This document shows, in pieces, positions 1-6,159 of a stretch of 6,672 nucleotides of DNA. A model generated the notes under the pieces. The model had not been told where the DNA came from, ran no database searches, and saw only the letters and a program-made list of their open reading frames with translations. This stretch comes from Thermoplasmata archaeon (GTDB lineage Archaea > Thermoplasmatota > Thermoplasmata > Thermoplasmatales > Thermoplasmataceae). Where the stretch lies: the NCBI GenBank assembly GCA_021835265.1, contig JAKBQK010000118.1, positions 1 to 6,672 of the forward strand, given 5' to 3'. Each line of letters begins with the position of its first letter. Position 1 is the first letter of the stretch. A program made the translations under genes and the position numbers.

Positions 1-2
1 AT

Positions 3-95
3 AAGGAAGAAACTGCCTCAGAGAAAACAGACGGAGGAGACTCTGAAGATCAACATGCACAACCTGAGACAGTACAGCTATCTGAAGCGTACTAA
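3..95 (+). CDS. 3' end of an unidentified gene, acidic C-terminal tail (partial)
   Basis: The plus-strand frame starting at base 3 is open from the left edge to a TAA at 93-95, giving about 30 residues (KEETASEKTDGGDSEDQ..., ending LSEAY). The peptide is rich in Glu, Asp, Ser, Thr and Gln and has no hydrophobic core, so it resembles a disordered acidic tail rather than a folded domain. No family can be recognised. A competing frame starting at base 1 is also open, to a TAA at 136-138, but it encodes a more arbitrary basic peptide containing Cys and Met. I prefer the acidic frame on composition alone. The gene would converge on the transporter operon, with about 100 bases between the two stop codons. 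The rest lies outside the window. Confidence 0.4.
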   Translation, partial: KEETASEKTDGGDSEDQHAQPETVQLSEAY

Positions 96-195
96 TCCAG
101 AGATGATAAAAGATTACAGGGGACTCTGCTCAAAATAATATTGTCCCAAAGCCGACGTTATCTTACAAAACATAATAAATGAATATAGTAAGACC

Positions 196-1218
196 TCATT
201 TTAGCGGATGGAAACATGCAACATAGTGCCCATTTCCTAAATCTTGTAATTCTGGCCTCTCCTCTATACACCGGTCGGTTACAAATGGACATGATTGTAC
301 AAAGGTGCAACCTTTTATCCCCCCATTATAAACGTTGTAATCAATTTTCCTTGCGCTGTCTGGATCCATAAAACCATCTATATCAGGAGCTGATTTTATG
401 AGTATATCGGAATAGGGATGTACTGGATGATCGGTTATAGCTTCTGAGGGGCCATACTCAACTATTCTCCCAAGATTCATAACAGCCATTTTATCAGATA
501 TAAATCGTGAAGTAGCAAGTTCGTGAGAAATATACATCATTGAAAAATTAAACTCTTTTTTTAATTGAGATAGTAGATTAAGGACCTGCGCGCTTATGGA
601 AACATCTAGCATTGATGTTGGTTCATCAGCAACTATGAATTTTGGATTGAGAATCAGTGATCTCGCTATAGCAACTCTTTGTCTTTGACCACCAGACAGT
701 TTCTTAGGATAAATGTCAAGGAAGTTTTCCCCTGGAGAGAGTCCAACTCGGGTCAGAATAACAGACACTCTTTCTCTAATCACTTCCTTTGTAAGTTTTA
801 TGCCTTCCCTGTTCTCTATTGTTCGCTTGTTTGCTACGAGGGGCAGAGAAACAGATTCCAGAATTGTATTGTATGGATTTAAGGACGAATAAGGGTCCTG
901 AAAAATCATCTGTGTTGTTAATCTGTATTCCCTAAGTCTTGAACCCCTTATTTTCGCTACGTTTCTACCTTCAAAATTTATTTCACCCTTAGTTGGATTG
1001 ATTAGTTTTACAGCAAGTAATCCAAGGGTGGTCTTACCACTTCCACTTTCCCCAACTACAGCAACGGTTTCGCCTGGCTTTATCTTGAGATTCACTCCAT
1101 CCAGTGCATAATTGCGGACGTGTCCGGATCTGAATACCTCAGTAACGTCTTTAAACTCGAGTAGGTAATCAGGTTCAAGGGATGAATTCTCATTATTACT
1201 ACTAATTAGTTCTTCCAT
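196..1218 (-). CDS. dppF: Peptide ABC transporter ATP-binding protein, DppF/OppF family
   Basis: This is the second nucleotide-binding subunit of the importer, hydrolysing ATP on the cytoplasmic face. In a 340-residue protein the motifs are intact and in order: Walker A GESGSGKTT (56-64), Q-loop Gln107 in IFQDPYSSLNP, signature LSGGQRQR (174-181), Walker B FIVADEP (194-200), D-loop SMLD (202-205) and H-loop His232 in ISHEL (the family more often has SHDL). The C-terminal oligopeptide-transporter extension has four cysteines (304, 310, 317, 335) spaced CX5CX6CX17C. I chose the ATG at 1218 over the in-frame TTG at 1221. The ATG shares one base with the preceding TGA stop (TGATG) and lies 6 bases after GGTGG, whereas the TTG would leave only 3 bases. 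It is the last gene of the operon. Its length is normal for the family and nothing appears broken. The peptide substrate is inferred from the family only. Confidence 0.95.
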   Translation of the reverse strand: MEELISSNNENSSLEPDYLLEFKDVTEVFRSGHVRNYALDGVNLKIKPGETVAVVGESGSGKTTLGLLAVKLINPTKGEINFEGRNVAKIRGSRLREYRLTTQMIFQDPYSSLNPYNTILESVSLPLVANKRTIENREGIKLTKEVIRERVSVILTRVGLSPGENFLDIYPKKLSGGQRQRVAIARSLILNPKFIVADEPTSMLDVSISAQVLNLLSQLKKEFNFSMMYISHELATSRFISDKMAVMNLGRIVEYGPSEAITDHPVHPYSDILIKSAPDIDGFMDPDSARKIDYNVYNGGIKGCTFVQSCPFVTDRCIEERPELQDLGNGHYVACFHPLK

Positions 1219-2231
1219 CAACTTCCACCCCCTTTAACTTCTAACTGAATCCCTTTCACTTCAGCACCTGGTTTAATGCATTCCACAAAATGATCTTCAG
1301 AAACTTTTGTCTCTTCTTCAGTAAAGCTTAAGCATGTCGTTTCATGTACCGGGCATCTGGGATAAAAACTACACCCTCGAATAGGAAATCCCAGATCAGG
1401 TGGAGATCCGGAAAGGGTTGTTAGCAAAGAATTTTTGGGAGTTTTAGTCGTAATAATAGATGATAGAAGAAGTTTAGAATAAGGGTGCGAAGGGTGTTTG
1501 ATAACGTCTTCCTTCCTGCCAATTTCAACGATCCTTCCGGCATAAAATATCCCGATTCTGTCTGCAATTGAAGACGCCACTCTCAAATCATGTGTAATAA
1601 ATATAATTGAGAGATTCAGTTCATTTTTAAGCCGGTTAAGTTCAAGTAAAACCTCTTTTTGAACCACCACATCGAGGGCAGTGGTTGGCTCATCTGCTAT
1701 GAGAAGTTCAGGCTCACAAGAAAGGGCTAATGCAATGCTGACACGTTGCTTCATACCACCACTCAGCTGATGAGGATAGAGTCTGCGAACATTCTGTCCC
1801 AAACCTGAAATCTCAAGATAATGATTGATAAGTTCACTATAGTCACCTTCAATCTCGTGAGCTTGAAATGTGTCAATAAATTGGTCTTCAATTCTGGCTA
1901 TTGGATTTAGTACGTTCATTGCTGATTGAAATATCATGGATATTTTCTTCCACCTGAACTTTCTTATTTCTGGCAGACTAAGATCCAGTATAGAGATGTC
2001 TCCATCGGAGTCATTAAAGATCATCTTCCCCTTTGAAATTTCATTTGGATTCTCTATAAGTCTTAAAATGGATAACCCTAAGGTAGACTTTCCAGAACCA
2101 GATTCTCCAACAAGTGCCAGTGTCTCACCTCTGCGGACTTCTACATCCAGATTCCTTAACGCTTTTACCTCTTTTTTTCCAGTTCTATATAGGGTTTCAA
2201 GTCCAGTTATTGATAATATCACATCTTTCAT
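1218..2231 (-). CDS. dppD: Peptide ABC transporter ATP-binding protein, DppD/OppD family
   Basis: This is the first nucleotide-binding subunit, pairing with the DppF-like protein to power the importer. Motifs in the 337-residue protein are Walker A GESGSGKST (42-50), Q-loop Gln102 in IFQSAMNVLNP, signature LSGGMKQR (156-163), Walker B LLIADEP (176-182), D-loop ALD (185-187) and H-loop His214 in ITHDL. The C-terminal extension contains RGCSFYPRCP and four cysteines (287, 293, 300, 318) with the same CX5CX6CX17C spacing as its partner. A related domain in a mycobacterial OppD has been reported to hold an iron-sulfur cluster. The ATG overlaps the stop of the upstream permease gene by four bases (ATGA), and its Shine-Dalgarno sequence is weak, so re-initiation is likely. 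The last codons (KGGGS, stop) contain the ribosome binding site of the next gene. Both ATPases look catalytically complete. Confidence 0.95.
   Translation of the reverse strand: MKDVILSITGLETLYRTGKKEVKALRNLDVEVRRGETLALVGESGSGKSTLGLSILRLIENPNEISKGKMIFNDSDGDISILDLSLPEIRKFRWKKISMIFQSAMNVLNPIARIEDQFIDTFQAHEIEGDYSELINHYLEISGLGQNVRRLYPHQLSGGMKQRVSIALALSCEPELLIADEPTTALDVVVQKEVLLELNRLKNELNLSIIFITHDLRVASSIADRIGIFYAGRIVEIGRKEDVIKHPSHPYSKLLLSSIITTKTPKNSLLTTLSGSPPDLGFPIRGCSFYPRCPVHETTCLSFTEEETKVSEDHFVECIKPGAEVKGIQLEVKGGGS
1225..1232 (-). promoter_or_regulatory. Ribosome binding site of dppF, inside the end of dppD
   Basis: The minus strand reads GGGGGTGG, encoded by the Gly-Gly-Gly codons at the end of dppD. 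It lies 6 bases upstream of the dppF ATG at 1218 and decides that start over the in-frame TTG at 1221, which would be only 3 bases away. Confidence 0.65.
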
Positions 2232-3127
2232 ACAGATCCAGCTCTTCCCCCATATACTTCGGTTATCCCGGTTCCAAGTATGTTAGCAGCTATCCCTAGG
2301 ATGCCAATAGCAATACCCGGAGGAAGTATCCACCACCATGCTGCATAGAGGACTGCATCCTGGTTTTCAGCATAGAAAATCATCGTTCCCCAATTTATTG
2401 AACTGAGATCTCCCAAACCAAAAAATGCCAGTCCAGCTTGGGCGATAATGGCTCCAACAAATATATAAATTGTATTTATAATTATTAGAGGAAGGACAAA
2501 CTTGAAAACCTCTCTAAAAACAATTCTGTACCCCCTCATTCCAGAGAGGATGGCTGCTTTTATGAATGGTCTCTCTCTTATTGTCAATGCCTGAGATCGT
2601 ATTATCCTAGACATAAATGGCCAGCTTAATATTCCCAAAATAAGGATAGTACTACTTATTGTTGGTTTAAGGTAGGTCGATAAAATTACCAGCAACGGAA
2701 AAGTTGGCAGTATAAGCAGAATATCAACAAATCTCATAAATGCGTTATCAACTACTCCTCCATAGTATCCGGATATGAGGCCGACAAGTGTTCCTATAAA
2801 AACTGCTATTAGGGCTACGGCAGCTCCTACATAAAGAGAAACTCCTGTTCCGTGAAGAAACTGACTCAACACATCATGCCCATTATAATCAGTCCCGAAT
2901 AAATGAGCCTGGCTCGGTGGAAGATATGATTTGAAAAGATCATAATGGGGATTATATGGTGTATAAAAATGGCCAATAATTCCTATGCCTACAAATATGG
3001 CAAAAACGATAATACCGTATCTTGCCTTTTTGTTCACCCACAATCCATGAAGAAAACTCTCTTTCTCGGTTTCAATATCTCCCGGCAAGACTATTTCACC
3101 TGTTTCTCTCTCAAAATTACCTATCAT
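2228..3127 (-). CDS. dppC: Peptide ABC transporter permease, DppC/OppC family
   Basis: This is the second membrane subunit of the importer, forming the translocation pore with the DppB-like subunit. The 299-residue protein starts with an acidic cytoplasmic segment of about 30 residues, followed by a first hydrophobic helix (about 36-54). The family hallmark HLFGTDYNGHDVLSQ (about 75-89) follows, then hydrophobic segments near 94-120, 133-153, 158-178, 210-231 and 270-289. The cytoplasmic EAA coupling loop, which contacts the ATPases, is at about 186-214 (PFIKAAILSGMRGYRIVFRE). The start is well fixed: a strong GAGGTGA lies 3 bases upstream of the ATG, made from the last codons and stop of dppB. 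Its stop overlaps dppD by four bases. The C-terminus (GGRAGSV) lacks the DPR-type ending common in the family, but the length is normal. The substrate is not determinable from the permease alone. Confidence 0.94.
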   Translation of the reverse strand: MIGNFERETGEIVLPGDIETEKESFLHGLWVNKKARYGIIVFAIFVGIGIIGHFYTPYNPHYDLFKSYLPPSQAHLFGTDYNGHDVLSQFLHGTGVSLYVGAAVALIAVFIGTLVGLISGYYGGVVDNAFMRFVDILLILPTFPLLVILSTYLKPTISSTILILGILSWPFMSRIIRSQALTIRERPFIKAAILSGMRGYRIVFREVFKFVLPLIIINTIYIFVGAIIAQAGLAFFGLGDLSSINWGTMIFYAENQDAVLYAAWWWILPPGIAIGILGIAANILGTGITEVYGGRAGSV

Positions 3128-3130
3128 TTT

Positions 3131-3137
3131 TCACCTC
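3131..3137 (-). promoter_or_regulatory. Ribosome binding site of dppC, inside the end of dppB
   Basis: The minus strand reads GAGGTGA, matching the archaeal anti-Shine-Dalgarno complement. It lies 3 bases upstream of the dppC ATG. It is built from the last Leu-Arg codons and the TGA stop of dppB, so a ribosome finishing dppB stops on the site that starts dppC. Confidence 0.8.
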
Positions 3138-4114
3138 AATTCAATCCTCGGGTCGAGATACGCATAAAGCAAGTCGGCTAAGAAATTAGCTATTATTACA
3201 GTTATGGTAATCATTAAAAATACGCCGTCTACCACCGGATAGTCATACGATGTTACTGCAGTATAGAGTAAATAACCTATACCCTGATAAGAAAAAACAA
3301 CCTCCACGAAGAAGGCTCCAGCAACAATATAGCCGAATGCTAGTACAATATGTGTGGTTACAGGTAAAATTGCATTTTTTGCAGCATATTGTCTTTCAAT
3401 TATCCTTTGAGGAATACCCTTAGCCTTGGCCATTAAAATATAGTCTTCCTTATTCTGGTTGATCATTGTACTCCTCATGGTAAGGGCAAATGCAGGTGCA
3501 GTTGTCAAAACTATTGTTATTATTGGAAGTAGGCTGTGATCAACTATATTTTCAAGATAACTCAGGGAAAAACCTGGAACGGCTCCAATTGAATAGGTTC
3601 CTCCCAATGGGAAGATTGGTAAGTCAAAAGCGAAAAGCAAAAGGAAAATTATGGCAAGCCAAAAATAGGGAAGGGACGTAAGACCAATGAATACGGAAGA
3701 TACTGCTGACTCGGACTTGCTACCAGCCCTCCAACCAATCAGTCTTCCCAGATAGACACCTAATACTGATGAAATGAGAGTTGAAACACCCAACAGATAA
3801 AGAGTCCATGGAAGATGGCTTTCTATGAGTTGCATTACCGTGGCAGGATAATTGGAGAACGATACACCCAAATTGCCATGAAACAATTCTATAATGTACC
3901 GTTCAAATTGGTATAAAAGGCTTCCTTGCAGACCAAATTGTGATTCCAGTAACTTAACTTTTCCCACAGGTAGATAATGATAGTTGGCAAAAAGTATGAC
4001 TGCAGCAGGGTTACCTGGTATTATTCTTGGCAACAGGAAATTTATTACAATCGCCACGAATGCTGTAACTACGGCATAAAACGATCTTCTGGCAATGTAC
4101 TTAGCTGTAATCAT
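3131..4114 (-). CDS. dppB: Peptide ABC transporter permease, DppB/OppB family
   Basis: This is the first membrane subunit of the importer. The 327-residue protein has the family's N-terminal helix (about 11-33) ending in PRIIPGNPA, then a long extracytoplasmic loop and hydrophobic segments near 101-123, 137-165, 194-213, 252-274 and 297-318. The EAA coupling loop is at about 223-251, including EDYILMAKAKGIPQRIIERQ. The conserved EVVFSYQGIG (271-280) and C-terminal DPR (321-323) are also typical of OppB/DppB. The ATG is preceded by AGGTG with a 10-base spacer. It lies 87 bases downstream of the binding-protein gene, and a T/A-rich element in that gap could be an internal promoter. Its stop is 3 bases before dppC, and its last codons supply dppC's ribosome binding site. 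The protein is full length with no anomaly. Confidence 0.95.
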   Translation of the reverse strand: MITAKYIARRSFYAVVTAFVAIVINFLLPRIIPGNPAAVILFANYHYLPVGKVKLLESQFGLQGSLLYQFERYIIELFHGNLGVSFSNYPATVMQLIESHLPWTLYLLGVSTLISSVLGVYLGRLIGWRAGSKSESAVSSVFIGLTSLPYFWLAIIFLLLFAFDLPIFPLGGTYSIGAVPGFSLSYLENIVDHSLLPIITIVLTTAPAFALTMRSTMINQNKEDYILMAKAKGIPQRIIERQYAAKNAILPVTTHIVLAFGYIVAGAFFVEVVFSYQGIGYLLYTAVTSYDYPVVDGVFLMITITVIIANFLADLLYAYLDPRIELR

Positions 4115-4124
4115 AATAAATTCA

Positions 4125-4129
4125 CACCT
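4125..4129 (-). promoter_or_regulatory. Ribosome binding site of dppB
   Basis: The minus strand reads AGGTG, followed by a 10-base spacer to the ATG at 4114. Its presence contrasts with the operon's first gene, which has no such site. Confidence 0.55.
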
Positions 4130-4145
4130 AATCTAAACGGTAGGA

Positions 4146-4153
4146 TATAAAAA
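4146..4153 (-). promoter_or_regulatory. Possible internal TATA-like element before dppB
   Basis: The minus strand reads TTTTTATA about 35 bases upstream of the dppB ATG. If used, transcription would start near 4124, at the edge of the AGGTG ribosome binding site. The same T run could instead be a weak termination signal for the upstream gene. Confidence 0.3.
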
Positions 4154-4158
4154 TATGG

Positions 4159-4190
4159 TTAAAATGGGAAAAATATGCCCCAGTTTTTAA
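4159..4190 (-). terminator. Hairpin between the binding-protein and permease genes
   Basis: TGGG at 4165-4168 pairs with CCCA at 4179-4182. The stem extends through AAAA/TTTT and TTA-side pairs, with two single-base bulges and a 10-base loop. On the transcribed (minus) strand it is followed by a T-rich run at 4149-4153. It could act as a partial terminator, a processing site or a 3' stabiliser for the binding-protein message. The stem is mostly A-T and its stability was not calculated. Confidence 0.35.
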
Positions 4191-4201
4191 AGTATTTTAT
4201 T

Positions 4202-6034
4202 CTATTTCTGGTCTTTTCTTCTGCTTCTTGTTACTGCCATTGCCACAAGGGCTATAACAACTACAACTGCAGCTCCTCCACCAATATAGTAATAAAGATT
4301 GTTGCCTGCTGTACTACCGGCAGTAAAGTTTAGTACCGGGGACTTCACTACAGTCATGTTCATTAGATTCATAGGGTCGTCTATTGACAAATTGTCGTAG
4401 AAGTCTTTTACTAGTGCATTGTTATATGCTACGTAGTTATAAGCGTTAGACATTGGAATCATGGGCAGCTGCTGGTCAAGTATTTTCTCCACATGGGAAA
4501 GGTTCTGAAGAAGCTGTGACTGAGTTGTTGTGTTTGCACTACGGTTCAGGTAATAATTAACTGTTGGGTTGCTATAATTCTCGAAGTTCCAAGGTCCGCT
4601 TATGAATGCTCCTGTATTGTTGTGGTAACCGTAATAAGCTTGCTCAAGCTGAATATACGGGTTAGTGACCGATGGTACGTAGCCAAAGTAGGTTGTCTGT
4701 TTGAAATTAGAAAGGTTAAGGTCTTGACTTACCCATGTACCTATTGGTATAACATCGACCTGTGCATCTATATGGACTGCCTGTAGCTCATTTGCAATTG
4801 TTGTACCAGATGCAACCCAGTCAGCCACAGCCGAGGGTTCTTGGACCAGAAACTGAGCCTGAAGTCCCGTTGTATTATTTACGTAGTATCCCTGTGAACC
4901 TATATGATAACCTGCTTTTAGGAACATCTTATTTGCTAACGTAGTATTGTAACCATAATATGTAAGATTGGCGGCCCAGTCGGATTTCATTACGCCTGGC
5001 AACCCACCATCAGACATGTTATTCGCTCCGGCAGCACCTATTCCATCCTCATCCTTCGCCATTATTCTAGTTTTGTTTAAAGCATACGAAATGCCAATTC
5101 TGAAATTAGTGTTGTTGTAAGGGGCAACGTTATCGTTCATCCATAGGTAAAATACGTAGGGCGCAGCCTGTTTTTCATTGGAAATATTAGCCTGGCTAAT
5201 AAGTGCATTGTAGTCACTCAGAGCAGGGTTTACAGCAGATATGTCTCCTTTCTCGAGAGCAAGGTCGGCAGTAGCGGTTGAGGTATACTTTTCAACGTAG
5301 TAAGTGGAAATTTTTGGTTTTCCCATCCAGAAATTAGGGTTTGCCAACATTTTTGCCCCCTCGGCATTAATCGATGATAAAACGAATGGCCCTGCAGTTA
5401 TTTCCTGTCCAAATGGACCCATATTTGTATAGCCACCTATATTCCCTGGCTTTCCATTATCATAGGCTTTCCAGGCTGAGGGAATAATAGTTTGGGTTGC
5501 TATGTACTGGAACCACAATATGTTTTGCGAGCTCATAAGGAAATTAACTGTGGTGTTGCCCTGAGAGTACATTGACAATATGTGTGGTGTCACCTGATAT
5601 GCATCCAATGTGAGATTATCCTTAAGGACCTGGAATGTGAACAGAACATCGGCCGAGGTTATCTCTCCGGCTTTTTTACTTCCATTCTCCCATTGGGCAT
5701 TAGGATTAAGGTGGAAAGATATTAATTCAGTTCCATTAGCGTTGTCAGTTACAGTCCAGCTTCTTGCAAGCCAAGATGAAAAAGCGCCACTCGGCCACTG
5801 GTAAGCCAGCTGATTCGCATACATGTCCTTAACCAGAATAGAAGCCAAGCTGTTAGTTACCGTCAGCGGATTCAGATCAGCTACCGTTGTATCAACCGGA
5901 GATCCAAATACAAAAGTTCCACCACTGCTACTTGATGTAGCGGCATTTGAAACCGATAAAATAGCGGAAAATGACACACCTATCATAGTTGCGACCACAA
6001 TACCTGCCAAAATTTGTTTACGTGTTTGTTTCAT
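4202..6034 (-). CDS. ABC transporter substrate-binding protein, family 5 (peptide/nickel type), membrane-anchored
   Basis: This extracytoplasmic receptor delivers ligand to the permeases. The 610-residue protein begins with a signal peptide: MKQTRK, a hydrophobic core at about 8-27, and likely cleavage after SNA (residue 31). The family-5 fold is visible in ITSADVLFTFQVLKD (125-139), ITAGPFVLSS (212-221), NPNFWMGKPKI (232-242), ALEKGDISAV (259-268) and FRIGISYALNKTRI (311-324). A C-terminal helix (about 580-602) followed by RSRRKDQK would anchor it in the membrane. There is no cysteine in the whole protein, hence no lipobox. About 20 N-X-S/T sequons suggest heavy glycosylation, and it is rich in Asn, Tyr, Ser and Thr. 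It is the first operon gene, with a TATA-like box about 27 bases from its ATG and no Shine-Dalgarno sequence, so the mRNA is probably leaderless. Peptides are the likely ligand, but sugars or other oligomers are possible in this family. Confidence 0.94.
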   Translation of the reverse strand: MKQTRKQILAGIVVATMIGVSFSAILSVSNAATSSSSGGTFVFGSPVDTTVADLNPLTVTNSLASILVKDMYANQLAYQWPSGAFSSWLARSWTVTDNANGTELISFHLNPNAQWENGSKKAGEITSADVLFTFQVLKDNLTLDAYQVTPHILSMYSQGNTTVNFLMSSQNILWFQYIATQTIIPSAWKAYDNGKPGNIGGYTNMGPFGQEITAGPFVLSSINAEGAKMLANPNFWMGKPKISTYYVEKYTSTATADLALEKGDISAVNPALSDYNALISQANISNEKQAAPYVFYLWMNDNVAPYNNTNFRIGISYALNKTRIMAKDEDGIGAAGANNMSDGGLPGVMKSDWAANLTYYGYNTTLANKMFLKAGYHIGSQGYYVNNTTGLQAQFLVQEPSAVADWVASGTTIANELQAVHIDAQVDVIPIGTWVSQDLNLSNFKQTTYFGYVPSVTNPYIQLEQAYYGYHNNTGAFISGPWNFENYSNPTVNYYLNRSANTTTQSQLLQNLSHVEKILDQQLPMIPMSNAYNYVAYNNALVKDFYDNLSIDDPMNLMNMTVVKSPVLNFTAGSTAGNNLYYYIGGGAAVVVVIALVAMAVTRSRRKDQK

Positions 6035-6057
6035 TGACGAGAGTAGGGGAGATTTAG

Positions 6058-6067
6058 TACATAAATG
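6058..6067 (-). promoter_or_regulatory. TATA-like box of the transporter operon
   Basis: On the minus strand this reads CATTTATGTA, close to the archaeal TTTAWATA consensus. Its centre is about 27 bases from the A of the binding-protein ATG at 6034. Since archaeal transcription starts about 25 bases from the TATA centre, the RNA should begin at or within a few bases of the start codon. An A-rich stretch just upstream (ACAAA) could serve as the TFB recognition element. Confidence 0.6.
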
Positions 6068-6076
6068 TTTGTAAAC
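6067..6076. repeat. Short inverted repeat next to the operon TATA box
   Basis: GTTTGTAAAC is a GTTT/AAAC inverted repeat with a 2-base centre, directly upstream of the operon's TATA-like box, where a transcription factor could act. At 4 bases per arm it is weak evidence. Confidence 0.22.
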
Positions 6077-6085
6077 GTCGTAAGA

Positions 6086-6153
6086 GCATCCTATGTTAAG
6101 TTAGCTTGCCGTCATATTATATTTCAAAAATTACTTAAGGCATCGTATGATGC
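6086..6153. repeat. Pair of near-identical 10-base direct repeats in the divergent promoter region
   Basis: GCATCCTATG at 6086-6095 and GCATCGTATG at 6140-6149 match at 9 of 10 bases, 54 bases apart start to start. The second copy forms part of an inverted repeat, GCATC-GTAT-GATGC (6140-6153). One copy sits upstream of the operon's TATA box and the other at the expected transcription start of the NamZ-like gene. They could be regulator sites, but they are short and chance is possible. Confidence 0.3.
6116..6124 (+). promoter_or_regulatory. Possible TATA-like box of the NamZ-like gene
   Basis: The plus-strand sequence ATTATATTT is the best TATA-like element before the ATG at 6160. The predicted transcription start would be near 6145, giving a leader of roughly 15 bases without a Shine-Dalgarno sequence. 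A weaker alternative near 6131-6138 (TTACTTAA) would instead give a leaderless message. Confidence 0.4.
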
Positions 6154-6159
6154 AAACTC

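Noticed and set aside
1..138. Basic 45-codon open frame starting at base 1
   Set aside because: It overlaps the more plausible acidic tail frame (3-95), and its composition is not protein-like enough to prefer it. The choice is uncertain because so little of the gene is present.
120..147. GGGAC...GTCCC inverted repeat between the converging gene ends
   Set aside because: The stem is only 5 bases with an 18-base loop and no clear T run follows on either strand, so it does not support a terminator call.
1936..2286. A 116-codon plus-strand frame antisense to the DppD ATPase and the end of the DppC gene
   Set aside because: It mirrors strongly conserved minus-strand genes, crosses their junction and shows no family features or start signals.
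196..6034. Nickel-specific (Nik) identity for the transporter
   Set aside because: The family covers peptides and nickel, but the operon size, the typical DppB/DppC/DppD/DppF features and the absence of any nickel-related neighbour give no support for a nickel assignment.
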